Shown in pieces: positions 41,254 through 50,991 of a stretch of 64,000 nt of DNA (the stretch's first letter is position 1; each line of letters begins with the position of its first letter). The stretch is from UBA6136 sp964386975 (GTDB lineage: Bacteria > Pseudomonadota > Gammaproteobacteria > Methylococcales > Methylococcaceae). The stretch covers positions 9,999-73,998 of the forward strand of contig CAYLUS010000006.1 of assembly GCA_964386975.1 (NCBI GenBank), in the 5' to 3' direction. The translations under genes and the position numbers were made by a program. The notes beneath the pieces were generated by a model. It searched no databases and was not told the origin of the DNA. It saw nothing but the letters and a program-made list of their open reading frames with translations.

Positions 41254-43854
41254 TTAGCCAAGGACGCCCTGAATCCACTCAGGGACTGCCGCAAGGGCCG
41301 CATCGAGCTGAGAGGGATCGTTGCCACCTGCCTGCGCCAGATCGGGTCGCCCACCGCCTTTGCCCCCGACCTTGCCCGCCACAAAATTGACCAGATCGCC
41401 GGCCTTGACCTTGGCGGTCTGGTCCTTGGAGACTCCCGCGATCAAGGACACCTTGCCATCCATCACACTCGCCAAGACGACGGCCGAGCTGCCCAGCTTG
41501 TCCCGCAACTGATCCACCAGATCGCGCAAGACCTTGGCATCGGCCTCATCAATGCGGGCCGCCAACACCTTAAGAGGTCCCACTGTCTGTGCTTTTTGCG
41601 CGAGGTCGCCACCCGAGGCACTGGCCATCTTGCCCTTGAGCCGTTCCAGTTCCTTTTCAACCGACCGGCTGCGCTCGATCAGTTGATCCAGCTTTTCCTC
41701 GAGGGCATCGCGCCCGGTCTTGATTTTTTCAGCCAGCGAACCAATCAGCCGCTCGGAGGCGCGCACCCATTCAATGGCCGCTTCACCCGTGACTGCCTCG
41801 ATGCGACGGACGCCTGATGCCACGCCGCCCTCGCTGACGATCTTAAAAAGACCGATATCGCCGGCTCGCTCGGCATGGGTTCCGCCACACAGCTCGGTGG
41901 AAAAATCCCCGATCCGCAACACACGGACCTGATCACCGTATTTTTCGCCAAACAAGGCCATGGCACCCACCTTGAGTGCGTCATCCTTGGCCATGACATC
42001 GGCCCTGACCTCGCGGTTATCCCGCACCTGCTGATTCACCGTTTGCTCGATTGCCTCCAGCTGGGCCGCCGTCAGAGGTTCAAAATGGGAGAAATCAAAA
42101 CGCAGCCGCTGGGCGTTCACCTGCGAGCCTTTCTGCATTACATGGTCACCAAGATGCTGACGGAGGGCCGCATGCAGAAGGTGCGTCGCCGAGTGATTCA
42201 GGGCAGTCGCATGCCGTGAGTCAGCGTCAACCTCAGCCCATGCGGGCTGCATCGCCATGATCTCACCCTCCACGACCTTACCGACATGAAGGATGACATC
42301 CGTTCCCTGCTTCTGCGTATCGAGGACTTCAAAACGGCCACCGGACTGGCGAATCATTCCCCGGTCCCCGGCTTGCCCCCCCGATTCTCCATAGAAGGGG
42401 GTCTTTGCCAGCACCAGAGTGCCGGCATCACCAACGCTGAGCTGACGCACTTCCTGACCATCTCGATGGAGCGCGAGGACTGGGCTTTCCCCGCTCAGTT
42501 CGGAATAGCCCGTGAATTCCACCGGGTGTTCGACATGGATGTCATGGGAATAATCCACGGCAAAATGCCCCTGCGCCCTGGCCCGCTCCCGCTGCGCTGC
42601 CATGGCCTTCTCAAAGCCCTCAAGATCAGGCACCAGGCCATGCTCGCGCGCCACATCGGCCGTCAAATCGACTGGAAATCCATAGGTATCGTAAAGCTGA
42701 AATACCACCTCGCCGGGGATGGTGCCATCCTTGACCTTGGCCATCTGCGCCTCGAGGATTCGCATACCAAGCTCGAGGGTTTCTGCAAAACGCTCTTCTT
42801 CTTTCTTGAGAACCTGCTCAACCCGGGAGCGTGCAACCGCCAATTCCGGGTATGCCTGCCCCATGCCTTCGCACAGGGGCGCCACCAGACGGTAGAAGAA
42901 AATGTCACGGATGCCGAGCTTATAACCATGGCGAATGGCACGCCGCGCGATGCGCCGCAAGACATAGCCCCGACCTTCATTGGAGGGCAGTACGCCATCG
43001 GCAATCAGAAAGGAACAGGAACGAATATGATCAGCCAGCACGCGGAGCGAACTGCTGTCGATGTCCTTCAAACCCGCGAGGTGTGCCGCTGCCTCAACCA
43101 GTGGCCGGAACAAATCCGTGTCGTAATTGCTGTGAACACCCTGGACCACGGCAGCGATTCGCTCAAGGCCCATGCCGGTATCGACCGAGGGCTTGGGCAA
43201 CGGGGTCAGCGTGCCATCGGCAGAGCGGTCATACTGCATAAACACCAGATTCCAGATCTCAATATAGCGATCGCCATCTTCATCCGGTGAGCCGGGCGGA
43301 CCGCCCGCGATATGTTCGCCGTGATCATAAAAAATCTCGGTGCAGGGACCACAAGGTCCGGTATCCCCCATGCTCCAGAAATTGTCCTTGCTGCCAATTC
43401 GCGACAGGCGATTGGGATCGATACCCACCCGCTCTATCCAAATACGCTCCGCCTCAGGATCCTTGTCGTATACCGTCACCCACAGGCGATCTGCCGGGAT
43501 TTTGAGGACCCCAGTCAGAAAGGACCAGGCGAATTCAATGGCCTCCGTTTTGAAATAATCGCCAAAGCTGAAGTTGCCGAGCATTTCGAAAAAGGTATGG
43601 TGCCGGGCCGTGTAGCCGACATTCTCCAGGTCGTTATGCTTGCCACCGGCGCGTACGCAACGCTGCGAGGAGGCCGCCCGCACATAGGGCCTCTCTTCAC
43701 GTCCGAGAAAGACATCCTTGAACTGGACCATGCCGGCATTGGTAAACAAAAGCGTCTGGTCATTGGCCGGAACTAATGGGCTTGAGGCAACGGGCTTATG
43801 GCCCCGCTCCTCAAAATAGCTCAGAAACAAACTCCTCAGTTCCCCACTGGTCAT
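41254..43854 (-). CDS. alaS: Alanyl-tRNA synthetase
   Basis: 866 aa, full length. The class II catalytic core begins FLSYFEERGHKPVASSPLVP and includes TARHHTFFEMLGNFSFGDYFK and RGYVLRRIARRAIRHGY. The editing domain has the zinc ligands in LNHSATHLLHAAL and ELCGGTHAERAGDIGLFKI, followed by a coiled coil and a Gly-rich C-Ala domain (GGKGGGRPDLAQAGG). It charges tRNA-Ala and clears mischarged Ser/Gly. It sits in the recA-recX-alaS-lysC order. Confidence 0.98.
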   Translation of the reverse strand: MTSGELRSLFLSYFEERGHKPVASSPLVPANDQTLLFTNAGMVQFKDVFLGREERPYVRAASSQRCVRAGGKHNDLENVGYTARHHTFFEMLGNFSFGDYFKTEAIEFAWSFLTGVLKIPADRLWVTVYDKDPEAERIWIERVGIDPNRLSRIGSKDNFWSMGDTGPCGPCTEIFYDHGEHIAGGPPGSPDEDGDRYIEIWNLVFMQYDRSADGTLTPLPKPSVDTGMGLERIAAVVQGVHSNYDTDLFRPLVEAAAHLAGLKDIDSSSLRVLADHIRSCSFLIADGVLPSNEGRGYVLRRIARRAIRHGYKLGIRDIFFYRLVAPLCEGMGQAYPELAVARSRVEQVLKKEEERFAETLELGMRILEAQMAKVKDGTIPGEVVFQLYDTYGFPVDLTADVAREHGLVPDLEGFEKAMAAQRERARAQGHFAVDYSHDIHVEHPVEFTGYSELSGESPVLALHRDGQEVRQLSVGDAGTLVLAKTPFYGESGGQAGDRGMIRQSGGRFEVLDTQKQGTDVILHVGKVVEGEIMAMQPAWAEVDADSRHATALNHSATHLLHAALRQHLGDHVMQKGSQVNAQRLRFDFSHFEPLTAAQLEAIEQTVNQQVRDNREVRADVMAKDDALKVGAMALFGEKYGDQVRVLRIGDFSTELCGGTHAERAGDIGLFKIVSEGGVASGVRRIEAVTGEAAIEWVRASERLIGSLAEKIKTGRDALEEKLDQLIERSRSVEKELERLKGKMASASGGDLAQKAQTVGPLKVLAARIDEADAKVLRDLVDQLRDKLGSSAVVLASVMDGKVSLIAGVSKDQTAKVKAGDLVNFVAGKVGGKGGGRPDLAQAGGNDPSQLDAALAAVPEWIQGVLG

Positions 43855-43881
43855 GCTTCAGCCTCAGACATCTTGCCGTTC

Positions 43882-44313
43882 CTAAAAATGATCATTTCCC
43901 GCGTCATTCTGCCTCAACCGGCGAAACAAACGCCCAATGGCTTCACCTTCAAAGCCCCTTCGCAAGAGGTAACGCCAACGCGCGGCGCGCTCTCTCTCAT
44001 CGATGGGTGCCGTCGCACCGAACTTCCTGAGATAGGTCTTTTCAAGAAGCAAGGCCCAATCTACGCCGCCCAGATTTTCAAGGGCCGCATCAGCGACCCT
44101 TTTGTGTTTCAATTCAGCCCGAATTCGCCGCTCGCCATAGCCCTGACGCACCCGGTTGGTGCTCAAGGCTTCTGCATATCGGCGGTCGCTCTGGTAACCC
44201 TCGGCACAGAACCAGTCCGTGACCTCATGGACTTCCCGTTCGGGGAAGCCCCGCAGGATCAACCACTGGCGCAGCTCCTCAAGCCCATAATCACGACGCG
44301 CCAGCTGCCGCAT
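43882..44313 (-). CDS. recX: Regulatory protein RecX
   Basis: 143 aa. Three-helix repeats typical of RecX are visible: RRDYGLEELRQWLILRGF, DWFCAEGYQSDRRYAEALSTNRVRQGYGERRIRAELKHKRV (in pieces) and LLRRGFEGEAIGRLF. It binds RecA filaments and limits their activity. The chosen ATG may be slightly internal: the upstream in-frame codons (AVRNAIKAAC) look family-like but offer no good start codon. It lies 41 nt after recA. Confidence 0.88.
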   Translation of the reverse strand: MRQLARRDYGLEELRQWLILRGFPEREVHEVTDWFCAEGYQSDRRYAEALSTNRVRQGYGERRIRAELKHKRVADAALENLGGVDWALLLEKTYLRKFGATAPIDERERAARWRYLLRRGFEGEAIGRLFRRLRQNDAGNDHF

Positions 44314-44354
44314 GCAGGCGGCCTTGATGGCGTTACGAACCGCGTCGGTCTCGG

Positions 44355-45416
44355 TCAGAAGGGATCCTCGGCAGCCAGAGGCACCTCGGCGGCACGCGCG
44401 GAGGCTGGCGCCGTCAGGAGTTTCTCCCGGAGCTGCGCCTCCAGCCGCTGAGAAGCCTCAGGGTGTTCATGGAGATAGGTCTTGGCATTGTCCTTGCCCT
44501 GACCGATGCGGTCCCCACCATAGCTGTACCAGGAACCTGCCTTCTGAATCAGGTCATGCGCGACGCCGAGGTCCACCAATTCACCCTCGCGAGAGACGCC
44601 TTCTCCATAGATAATCTCGAACTCGGCGTTGCGAAACGGCGGTGCGACCTTGTTTTTCACCACCTTGACCCGGGTTTCATTGCCGATCACTTCATCACCC
44701 GACTTGATCGCACCGAGCCGGCGGATATCGAGACGGACGGACGCATAAAACTTGAGTGCATTGCCACCCGTCGTGGTTTCAGGGCTGCCAAACATGACGC
44801 CAATCTTCATACGAATCTGGTTGATGAAGATCACCAGCGTGTTGGAACGCTTGATATTGGCAGTCAGTTTGCGCAGCGCCTGTGACATCAAGCGCGCCTG
44901 CAGACCGACATGAGAATCCCCCATTTCGCCTTCGATTTCCGCCTTGGGTGTCAACGCCGCAACCGAGTCGACCACGACCACATCGACACCACCGGAACGC
45001 ACCAGCATGTCAGCAATTTCCAGTGCCTGCTCGCCAGTATCCGGTTGCGAGACCAAAAGTTCATCGAGGTTGACGCCGATCTTCTCGGCATAGATTGGAT
45101 CAAGCGCGTGCTCAGCATCAATGAAAGCCGCGACCCCACCCAACTTCTGGGCCTGGGCAATCACTTCCAACGTCAGCGTGGTCTTGCCGGATGACTCCGG
45201 GCCATAAATTTCAACGATCCGACCGCGGGGCAGTCCGCCACAGCCCAGCGCAATGTCCAGCGCCAGCGAACCGGTCGGAATCACCTCAAGATCACGGTTG
45301 GCTGGCGCATCGCCCATGCGCATGACCGAACCTTTGCCGAATTGCTTTTCGATTTGCGAAAGCGCTGCATTCAGGGCTTTCTGCTTGTTTTCATCCATCG
45401 CAACTGTCGCTGACAT
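44355..45416 (-). CDS. recA: Recombinase RecA
   Basis: 353 aa. Walker A GPESSGKTT (72-80), Walker B VVVVDSVAAL, loop L2 FINQIRMKIGVMFGSPETTTGGNALKFYAS (in parts) and a C-terminal domain ending in an acidic EDPF tail. It carries out homologous pairing and LexA co-cleavage. No intein is present. Upstream a possible extended -10 element lies only about 20 nt from the ATG, and no CTGT-N8-ACAG SOS box was found. Confidence 0.98.
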   Translation of the reverse strand: MSATVAMDENKQKALNAALSQIEKQFGKGSVMRMGDAPANRDLEVIPTGSLALDIALGCGGLPRGRIVEIYGPESSGKTTLTLEVIAQAQKLGGVAAFIDAEHALDPIYAEKIGVNLDELLVSQPDTGEQALEIADMLVRSGGVDVVVVDSVAALTPKAEIEGEMGDSHVGLQARLMSQALRKLTANIKRSNTLVIFINQIRMKIGVMFGSPETTTGGNALKFYASVRLDIRRLGAIKSGDEVIGNETRVKVVKNKVAPPFRNAEFEIIYGEGVSREGELVDLGVAHDLIQKAGSWYSYGGDRIGQGKDNAKTYLHEHPEASQRLEAQLREKLLTAPASARAAEVPLAAEDPF

Positions 45417-45435
45417 TTTCGTATCCTAATTGATA

Positions 45436-45444
45436 ATTATCTCA
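45436..45444 (-). promoter_or_regulatory. Candidate extended -10 element of recA
   Basis: On the minus strand TGA precedes GATAAT. The -10 falls inside a 10 bp perfect palindrome (GATAATTATC, 45432-45441). A start near 45430 gives a leader of only about 14 nt. Confidence 0.4.
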
Positions 45445-45608
45445 TACCGCCAAGGGCGGGCGATAGCACCGTCCTTGCGATACAGCCAAAGCGTCGACGC
45501 TACAGCGCCGCTGGCGCTCACCCCAGTCCTGAATCAGTCACGCACGGACTCTGGGCATGGGCGGATGTTAGCACAAGCTAAATTTGCATTCGAAAAAGCT
45601 GGCGCTCT

Positions 45609-46091
45609 TCACAACATGGCGCTTATCCCCTTCAGCGCCCGGGCGACCGCCTGCGCCCGGATCCCTGCTCGGTCTCCCTGAAACTGAAAACAACCCACCA
45701 CCGGCTGCTGAGCGCGCCGCTGCCAGGCCAGCCAGACCTGTCCCACCGGCTTCTCCCCGGAACCCCCACCCGGCCCGGCAATGCCGCTGACCGCGACGGC
45801 AAGATCCGCCCGCGATCGCTCCAGTGCCCCAAAAGCCATGGCCGTAACGACCTCGCCGCTCACTGCACCAAATGCGTCAATCAGCGCCGGATCCACCCCC
45901 AGCAGCGTCGACTTGGAGGCATTGCTATAGGTCACAAAGCCACAATCGAACCAGGCCGAGCTTCCGGCAATCGCGGTCATGCAGGTGGCAATCCACCCGC
46001 CCGTGCAGGATTCCGCCGTCACCAGGCAAAGTCCCAAGGCCTCCAGATGCGTGCCGGTCTCTCGTGCCATTTCTTCAAGATCTTCAATCAC
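45609..46091 (-). CDS. pncC: Nicotinamide-nucleotide amidase (CinA C-terminal family)
   Basis: 160 aa from GTG 46091, which has a GGGGG ribosome site 5 nt upstream; a TTG at 46112 is less convincing. The domain is the stand-alone CinA C-terminal type: LVTAESCTGGWIATCMTAIAGSSAWFDCGFVTYSN (in parts), ALIDAFGAVSGEVVTAMA, and AVSGIAGPGGGSGEKPVGQVWLA. It deamidates NMN to NaMN for NAD recycling. It lies upstream of recA, as in Pseudomonas and E. coli, and is divergent from mutS. Confidence 0.92.
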   Translation of the reverse strand: MIEDLEEMARETGTHLEALGLCLVTAESCTGGWIATCMTAIAGSSAWFDCGFVTYSNASKSTLLGVDPALIDAFGAVSGEVVTAMAFGALERSRADLAVAVSGIAGPGGGSGEKPVGQVWLAWQRRAQQPVVGCFQFQGDRAGIRAQAVARALKGISAML

Positions 46092-46189
46092 AAATACCCC
46101 CGTTGAAGTCAATGCCAGTCAGGCCGTGCCGCCGCAAGGACCGTGAAGGCATAGAACTGGAGACGCTTTCGATCCTTTAAAATCAAACC

Positions 46190-48760
46190 ATGAGCGCACC
46201 CGACACGACCCTCTCGCAACACACACCTTTGATGCAGCAATATCTTCGCATCAAAGCGGACCATCCCGACCGTCTTTTGTTCTTCAGAATGGGCGATTTC
46301 TATGAGCTCTTTTACGAAGATGCGCAAAAGGCCGCCCGCCTGTTGGACATCACGCTGACCGCGCGGGGTGAATCTGCTGGCGCGCCGATCCCGATGGCCG
46401 GGCTCCCCTACCATGCCGCAGAGGGCTACTTGGCGCGGCTCATTCGACACGGTCAGTCGATTGCCATCTGTGAGCAAGTGGGAGAGCCCTCAGGCGGCAA
46501 AGGCCTGGTCGAACGAAAGGTGGTTCGGATCCTTACCCCGGGAACGGTGACAGAGGAGGCCTTGCTGGAGGATCGACGGGATGTCTTGTTGGTCGCGCTC
46601 TCACACCAGAAAAAGGGCTTTGGCCTTGCCGCTCTCGACATCTCGGGCGGCCGCTTTTCGGTCCAGGACCTTCGCAGCGAAGAGGCGGTCCAGAGCGAAC
46701 TCGAGCGTCTGAATCCTGCCGAAATCCTGATCAGTGAAGACTGGCATCTGCCCCAGCTGCTGGATGGCCGGTTGGGGGTCAGCCGGCGGCCGGCGTGGCA
46801 CTTCGATCCAGAGAGCGCACGTCACCTGCTGCTACGCCAGTTTGCGGTAGGTAGCCTTGACGCCTATGGCTGCGAGAATCGGCCGGCACCTGTCGCCGCG
46901 GCCGGTGCCTTGCTTCAGTATGTCAAGGACATGCAGCAGTCGGCACTGCCACATATTCAGGGCATGCGACTGGAAAGCCGGGACGATGTCATCGTCCTCG
47001 ATGCGGCAACCCGCCGCAATCTTGAACTGGATTTTCATCCCTCGGGGCGCCTCGAACTAACGCTTTTCGGCGTGCTTGATCATACCGTTACCGCCATGGG
47101 CGGGCGACTTCTCAGGCGCTGGCTTCACCAGCCGCTCAGAGACCCGCAAACGCTCGAGGCACGCTATGACACGATCGACCAGATTCGAGATGCGCGCATC
47201 GATGCGCCAGTCCGTGCCCTTTTGCGAAAAATCGGTGATGTCGAACGCATCGTCTCCCGCATCGCATTGGGCAACGCGCGCCCCAGGGACCTCACGACAT
47301 TGAGGGCAGCGCTTGAAAGTCTTCCTGAAATCAACGCCCACATGGCCCCCATCGAAGGCCGGCTTGCGAAAAATCTTAGAAACAACATCGCCCCCCGACC
47401 TGAGGTCCTGTCCCTCATCCAAAAGGCAATTGTCGATGATCCCCCCACCTTGATTCGCGAGGGGGGGGTCATTGCTCAAGGCTATCATCCAGAACTCGAC
47501 GCGCTGCGGCTGCTGAGCCAAAACCATGATCAATTTCTGATCGAGCTTGAAGCCCGTGAACGAGAAGCCAGCGGTCTTCCCGGCCTCAAGATCGGATTCA
47601 ACAGGGTCCAGGGTTTTTACCTTGAACTTTCCCGCTCGTTGGCCGAGCAAGTGCCCCCCCATTTCATTCGAAGACAAACGCTTAAAGGCGTCGAACGCTA
47701 TATCACCCCTGAGTTGAAAGCATTCGAAGACAAGGTCCTGAGCGCTCGGGAGCGGGCACTTGCCTTTGAAAAAACCCTGTTCGATGCCTTGCTCGCTCAG
47801 CTGAGCATGGAGCTTCAGCCGCTAAAGGCACTGGCTGAAGGGCTCGCCGAAATCGATGTCCTGACCAATCTCGCAGAACGTGCCGGGCAGTTAGGTTTCG
47901 TGCGGCCGCAATTGACCCCGACGCCGGGTCTCTCGATTCGGGGTGGGCGTCATCCGGTAGTCGAAAGCGTCCTTAGAGAACCCTTTGTTGCCAATGACCT
48001 CGAACTTGGCCCCGAGCGACGCATGCTGGTCATTACAGGCCCCAACATGGGGGGCAAGTCGACCTACATGCGTCAGGCCGCCATCATTGTCCTGATGGCG
48101 CACATCGGCAGCCACGTCCCGGCCGATGCCGCACGCATCGGCCCGATTGATCGGATCTTTACCCGCATCGGTGCCTCTGATGATCTGGCCAGCGGACGAT
48201 CCACGTTCATGGTCGAAATGACCGAAACCGCCAATATCCTGCATCATGCGGGCCCGCTGAGTCTGGTTCTCATGGATGAAGTCGGGCGGGGCACCAGCAC
48301 CTTCGATGGACTCTCTCTGGCCTTCGCAGCGGCCGAGCACCTCGCAGAAAAGGCGCAATCCTTTACCCTGTTTGCTACCCATTATTTCGAATTGATCACC
48401 TTGGCTCAGACCTGTGCCGGCGTCGCCAACGTCCATCTGGATGCGGCAGAACACAGCCAGGGCGTGGTGTTCCTGCATGCAGTCAAGGAGGGGCCCGCCA
48501 ATCAGAGTTACGGGCTTCAGGTCGCGGCACTGGCGGGCGTACCGCCCGCCGTGGTCAAGCGGGCCCGTGAGCGCCTGATCCAGCTGGAAGAGAGAGCCGT
48601 TCGCGAACGACCGAGCACCCGCAAGGGCGTGCAACTGGATCTCTTTGCATCGCTTGAGGTCCATCCGGCATTGGAGCTACTTGAGAACACCGACCCCAAC
48701 ACGCTCTCGCCCCGCGAAGCGCTGGATCTCTTATTCAGGCTGAAGGACTTGAAACCCTAG
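46190..48760 (+). CDS. mutS: DNA mismatch repair protein MutS
   Basis: 856 aa, full length. The mismatch-reading Phe37-Tyr38-Glu39 lies in MGDFYELFYEDA. The connector, lever and clamp domains follow. The ATPase has Walker A GPNMGGKST (617-625) and Walker B LVLMDEVGRGTSTFDGLSLAFA. The C-terminal tail includes an SPREALDLLFRLKDL dimerisation segment. A TAAAAT box ends 6 nt before the ATG, so the message could be almost leaderless, but no -35 box supports it. Confidence 0.98.
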   Translation: MSAPDTTLSQHTPLMQQYLRIKADHPDRLLFFRMGDFYELFYEDAQKAARLLDITLTARGESAGAPIPMAGLPYHAAEGYLARLIRHGQSIAICEQVGEPSGGKGLVERKVVRILTPGTVTEEALLEDRRDVLLVALSHQKKGFGLAALDISGGRFSVQDLRSEEAVQSELERLNPAEILISEDWHLPQLLDGRLGVSRRPAWHFDPESARHLLLRQFAVGSLDAYGCENRPAPVAAAGALLQYVKDMQQSALPHIQGMRLESRDDVIVLDAATRRNLELDFHPSGRLELTLFGVLDHTVTAMGGRLLRRWLHQPLRDPQTLEARYDTIDQIRDARIDAPVRALLRKIGDVERIVSRIALGNARPRDLTTLRAALESLPEINAHMAPIEGRLAKNLRNNIAPRPEVLSLIQKAIVDDPPTLIREGGVIAQGYHPELDALRLLSQNHDQFLIELEAREREASGLPGLKIGFNRVQGFYLELSRSLAEQVPPHFIRRQTLKGVERYITPELKAFEDKVLSARERALAFEKTLFDALLAQLSMELQPLKALAEGLAEIDVLTNLAERAGQLGFVRPQLTPTPGLSIRGGRHPVVESVLREPFVANDLELGPERRMLVITGPNMGGKSTYMRQAAIIVLMAHIGSHVPADAARIGPIDRIFTRIGASDDLASGRSTFMVEMTETANILHHAGPLSLVLMDEVGRGTSTFDGLSLAFAAAEHLAEKAQSFTLFATHYFELITLAQTCAGVANVHLDAAEHSQGVVFLHAVKEGPANQSYGLQVAALAGVPPAVVKRARERLIQLEERAVRERPSTRKGVQLDLFASLEVHPALELLENTDPNTLSPREALDLLFRLKDLKP

Positions 48761-48772
48761 GAGGACACCGCA

Positions 48773-48791
48773 CGCCCCCTTCGTGGGGGCG
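48773..48791 (+). terminator. GC-rich hairpin after mutS
   Basis: A 7 bp perfect stem (48773-48779 with 48785-48791) and a 5 nt loop lie 13 nt after the mutS stop, between two convergent genes. No U-run follows, so termination efficiency is uncertain. Confidence 0.5.
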
Positions 48792-48819
48792 CGGGCATGG
48801 GACGCCGAATTCTGGCGGA

Positions 48820-49584
48820 TCAGTTCTTGTCGCTACCTTGGGCGGCTTTTTCCTTGACGCCCTCAGGAAGGGTCTCCGGCTGCTCCTCGAGCGTTTTCAG
48901 TAGCTCTTGAGCCGGGACATAACCGGGCAGAATCAAGCCTTTCTCGGTCACGATCATGGGCGTTCCATTGGCGCCCATGGCGGTTGCCAATGCCATATGC
49001 TCGTCAATCGGATTTTTACAGGTTTTCCGAGCCAGGCTTTCCCCTGATTTTGCCCGCGTCAGGGCAGCATTGCGATCCTTTGCACACCAGACCGTGACCG
49101 CCTTGTAGTAAGAATCCGTATCCTTGCCGGCGCGCGGGAAGAAGAGGTAACGAACCTCGATGCCCTCACGCAGGTAGCTGTCGATTTCCGAATGCAGTTT
49201 CCGGCAATAGCCACAATCGATGTCGGTGAAGACATAGACCAGATGCTTGGCGATCTTCGGCTTGAAAACAATCATGTTGTCGATGCCGATCTTGTCCAGC
49301 GCCTTCAAGCGCGCACCTGACAAGCGCTTTTCAGAAAGATCTTCGCGTGTTGCAAGATCAATCATCGAGCCATGGATCAGGTACTGGCCGTTTTCCGAGA
49401 CGTAAAACATCCGGGCACCCACAATGACCTCATAGAGACCCTTGATCGGGGACTCATTAATGGCGTCGGGCTTGATGCTCGGCAAAGTCTTTTTAAGGGC
49501 TGCCTCGATGGCATGCGAGTCGGCGTGCGCTGCGCCTGAAATGAGCATCAGGCTCGCGAGTACCATCTTTAAAAAAGCAGTCAT
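48820..49584 (-). CDS. dsbC: Thiol:disulfide interchange protein DsbC-like
   Basis: 254 aa with a signal peptide ending AAHA near residue 21. An N-terminal dimerisation domain (ESPIKGLYEVIVGARMFYVSENGQYLIHG in parts) is followed by a thioredoxin fold with active site TDIDCGYCRKLH. A second Cys pair (VWCAKD and KTCKNP) matches the structural disulfide of DsbC. The cis-Pro loop reads ANGTPMIV. It isomerises wrong disulfides in the periplasm. The tail after about 230 is charged. It follows rseP by 14 nt. Confidence 0.92.
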   Translation of the reverse strand: MTAFLKMVLASLMLISGAAHADSHAIEAALKKTLPSIKPDAINESPIKGLYEVIVGARMFYVSENGQYLIHGSMIDLATREDLSEKRLSGARLKALDKIGIDNMIVFKPKIAKHLVYVFTDIDCGYCRKLHSEIDSYLREGIEVRYLFFPRAGKDTDSYYKAVTVWCAKDRNAALTRAKSGESLARKTCKNPIDEHMALATAMGANGTPMIVTEKGLILPGYVPAQELLKTLEEQPETLPEGVKEKAAQGSDKN

Positions 49585-49598
49585 AGGAACTCCAAAGG

Positions 49599-50969
49599 TT
49601 AGGGAGAGGGCGCCAACAATCGGCCGATATCCAGATAGAAGCCGAGCAACATGAGGGAGATCAGGATGGCCATGCCGACCTGTTGAAAGAGCATCTGGGT
49701 TTTTTCAGAAAGCGGCCTGCCCATGAGGGCCTCCAGCCCAAAAAAGACCAGATGCCCCCCGTCGAGGACGGGGATCGGCAAGAGATTCAGAACGCCAAGA
49801 CTGATACTGACCAGCGCGAGGAAGTGCATGAAATGACCAAATCCGAGACTCGCCGACTGACCTGCATACTGAGCAATACTGATCGGTCCGCTGAGGTTGT
49901 CGACCGCCGCCCGCCCAACCAGCATCTTGCCGGCCATTTTCACCGTCGCCAGCGAGTAATCATAGGTGCGCTCTGAGGCTGCCCTCAGCGCCTCCACGGG
50001 CCCCAGTCGGTAATGCACGATCATGGCCTGACTTAAGGCCTCAGGAATGTGGACAATGGCCCCGACCCGACCATACGCACCCTCCTTGGATTCCACCCGT
50101 GAAGGGGTCACGCTGATCGTGAGGCGCGCACCATCACGCTCGATGCGATTGATCACTGCCTGCTCGGGGTGGGACCTGACCCACTCCACCCACTGTTTCC
50201 AGTGCGCAACCGGCTTGCCATCCATGGTCAGCAGCCGATCGCCTGCCCGAAGGCCCGCCTTTTCGGCAGGACTGCCTGGCTCAACACGCTCCAGCACAGG
50301 CTCAATCGGGGGATCGTAAGGAGTCAGACCCAGACGCTTGAAGAGCGCGTCCGGTTTCTCGGCTGCCGCAGCCACCAAGGCGATTTGAAGGTTTCTATGG
50401 ACCCCCTCTTTTGAGGTAACCTCGACCTGAATGGGTGCCTCGTCCAGTGCGCGCTCCATGATGTGGCCAACAGCCATTGACCACGTCGGTGTCTTGCGCC
50501 CCTCCACAGCGAGGATCTCATCACCCGGCTTGAAACCGGCCTGCGCCGCGACACTGGCTGGATCCAGATCACCCACTAACGGCCGGGTACCGGTCTCTCC
50601 CAAAAAAAGCGATCCCCAGTAAATCAGAATGGCCAGCAGGAAGTTGGCCACGGGTCCTGCAGCGACGATCGCTGCCCGGGAAAGGACCGGTTGGCGGTTG
50701 AAGGCAAATTTGAGATCGGCATTGGCGACCGGCGCCTCACGCTCATCCACCATGCGAACATAGCCACCGAGCGGCAGGATTGACAGCGTAAACTCCGTGT
50801 CATCCGGGGACTTCTGGCGACGCCAGATGACACGGCCAAACCCCAGCGAAAATCGGAGCACCTTGACGCCCAGCTTGCGGGCCACCCAGAAGTGGCCGTA
50901 CTCGTGGACTGCGATGAGGATGACGAGTGCGACGAAGAAAAAGAAAACAGTATGGGCAATGGATGTCAT
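49599..50969 (-). CDS. rseP: Site-2 protease RseP
   Basis: 456 aa intramembrane zinc metalloprotease. HEYGH at 22-26 in the first helix and a later NLLPIPVLDGGHLVFF supply the zinc site. Two PDZ domains lie between (FKPGDEILAVEGRKTP and GLRAGDRLLTMDGKPV). It makes the second cut in the anti-sigma factor RseA, whose gene lies at 22849-23367, and clears signal peptides. It is downstream of dxr (22 nt). The usual bamA neighbour is missing here. Confidence 0.96.
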   Translation of the reverse strand: MTSIAHTVFFFFVALVILIAVHEYGHFWVARKLGVKVLRFSLGFGRVIWRRQKSPDDTEFTLSILPLGGYVRMVDEREAPVANADLKFAFNRQPVLSRAAIVAAGPVANFLLAILIYWGSLFLGETGTRPLVGDLDPASVAAQAGFKPGDEILAVEGRKTPTWSMAVGHIMERALDEAPIQVEVTSKEGVHRNLQIALVAAAAEKPDALFKRLGLTPYDPPIEPVLERVEPGSPAEKAGLRAGDRLLTMDGKPVAHWKQWVEWVRSHPEQAVINRIERDGARLTISVTPSRVESKEGAYGRVGAIVHIPEALSQAMIVHYRLGPVEALRAASERTYDYSLATVKMAGKMLVGRAAVDNLSGPISIAQYAGQSASLGFGHFMHFLALVSISLGVLNLLPIPVLDGGHLVFFGLEALMGRPLSEKTQMLFQQVGMAILISLMLLGFYLDIGRLLAPSP

Positions 50970-50991
50970 TCAGGCATTCAGGGATGAGACG

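Noticed and set aside
42286..43290. 334-codon plus-strand frame inside alaS
   Set aside because: Antisense to alaS throughout, with no recognisable motif.
45430..45444. Fur box overlapping the recA -10 region
   Set aside because: TGATAATTATCTCA resembles only part of a Fur site. The A/T palindrome is better explained by the -10 element, and recA is not an iron gene.
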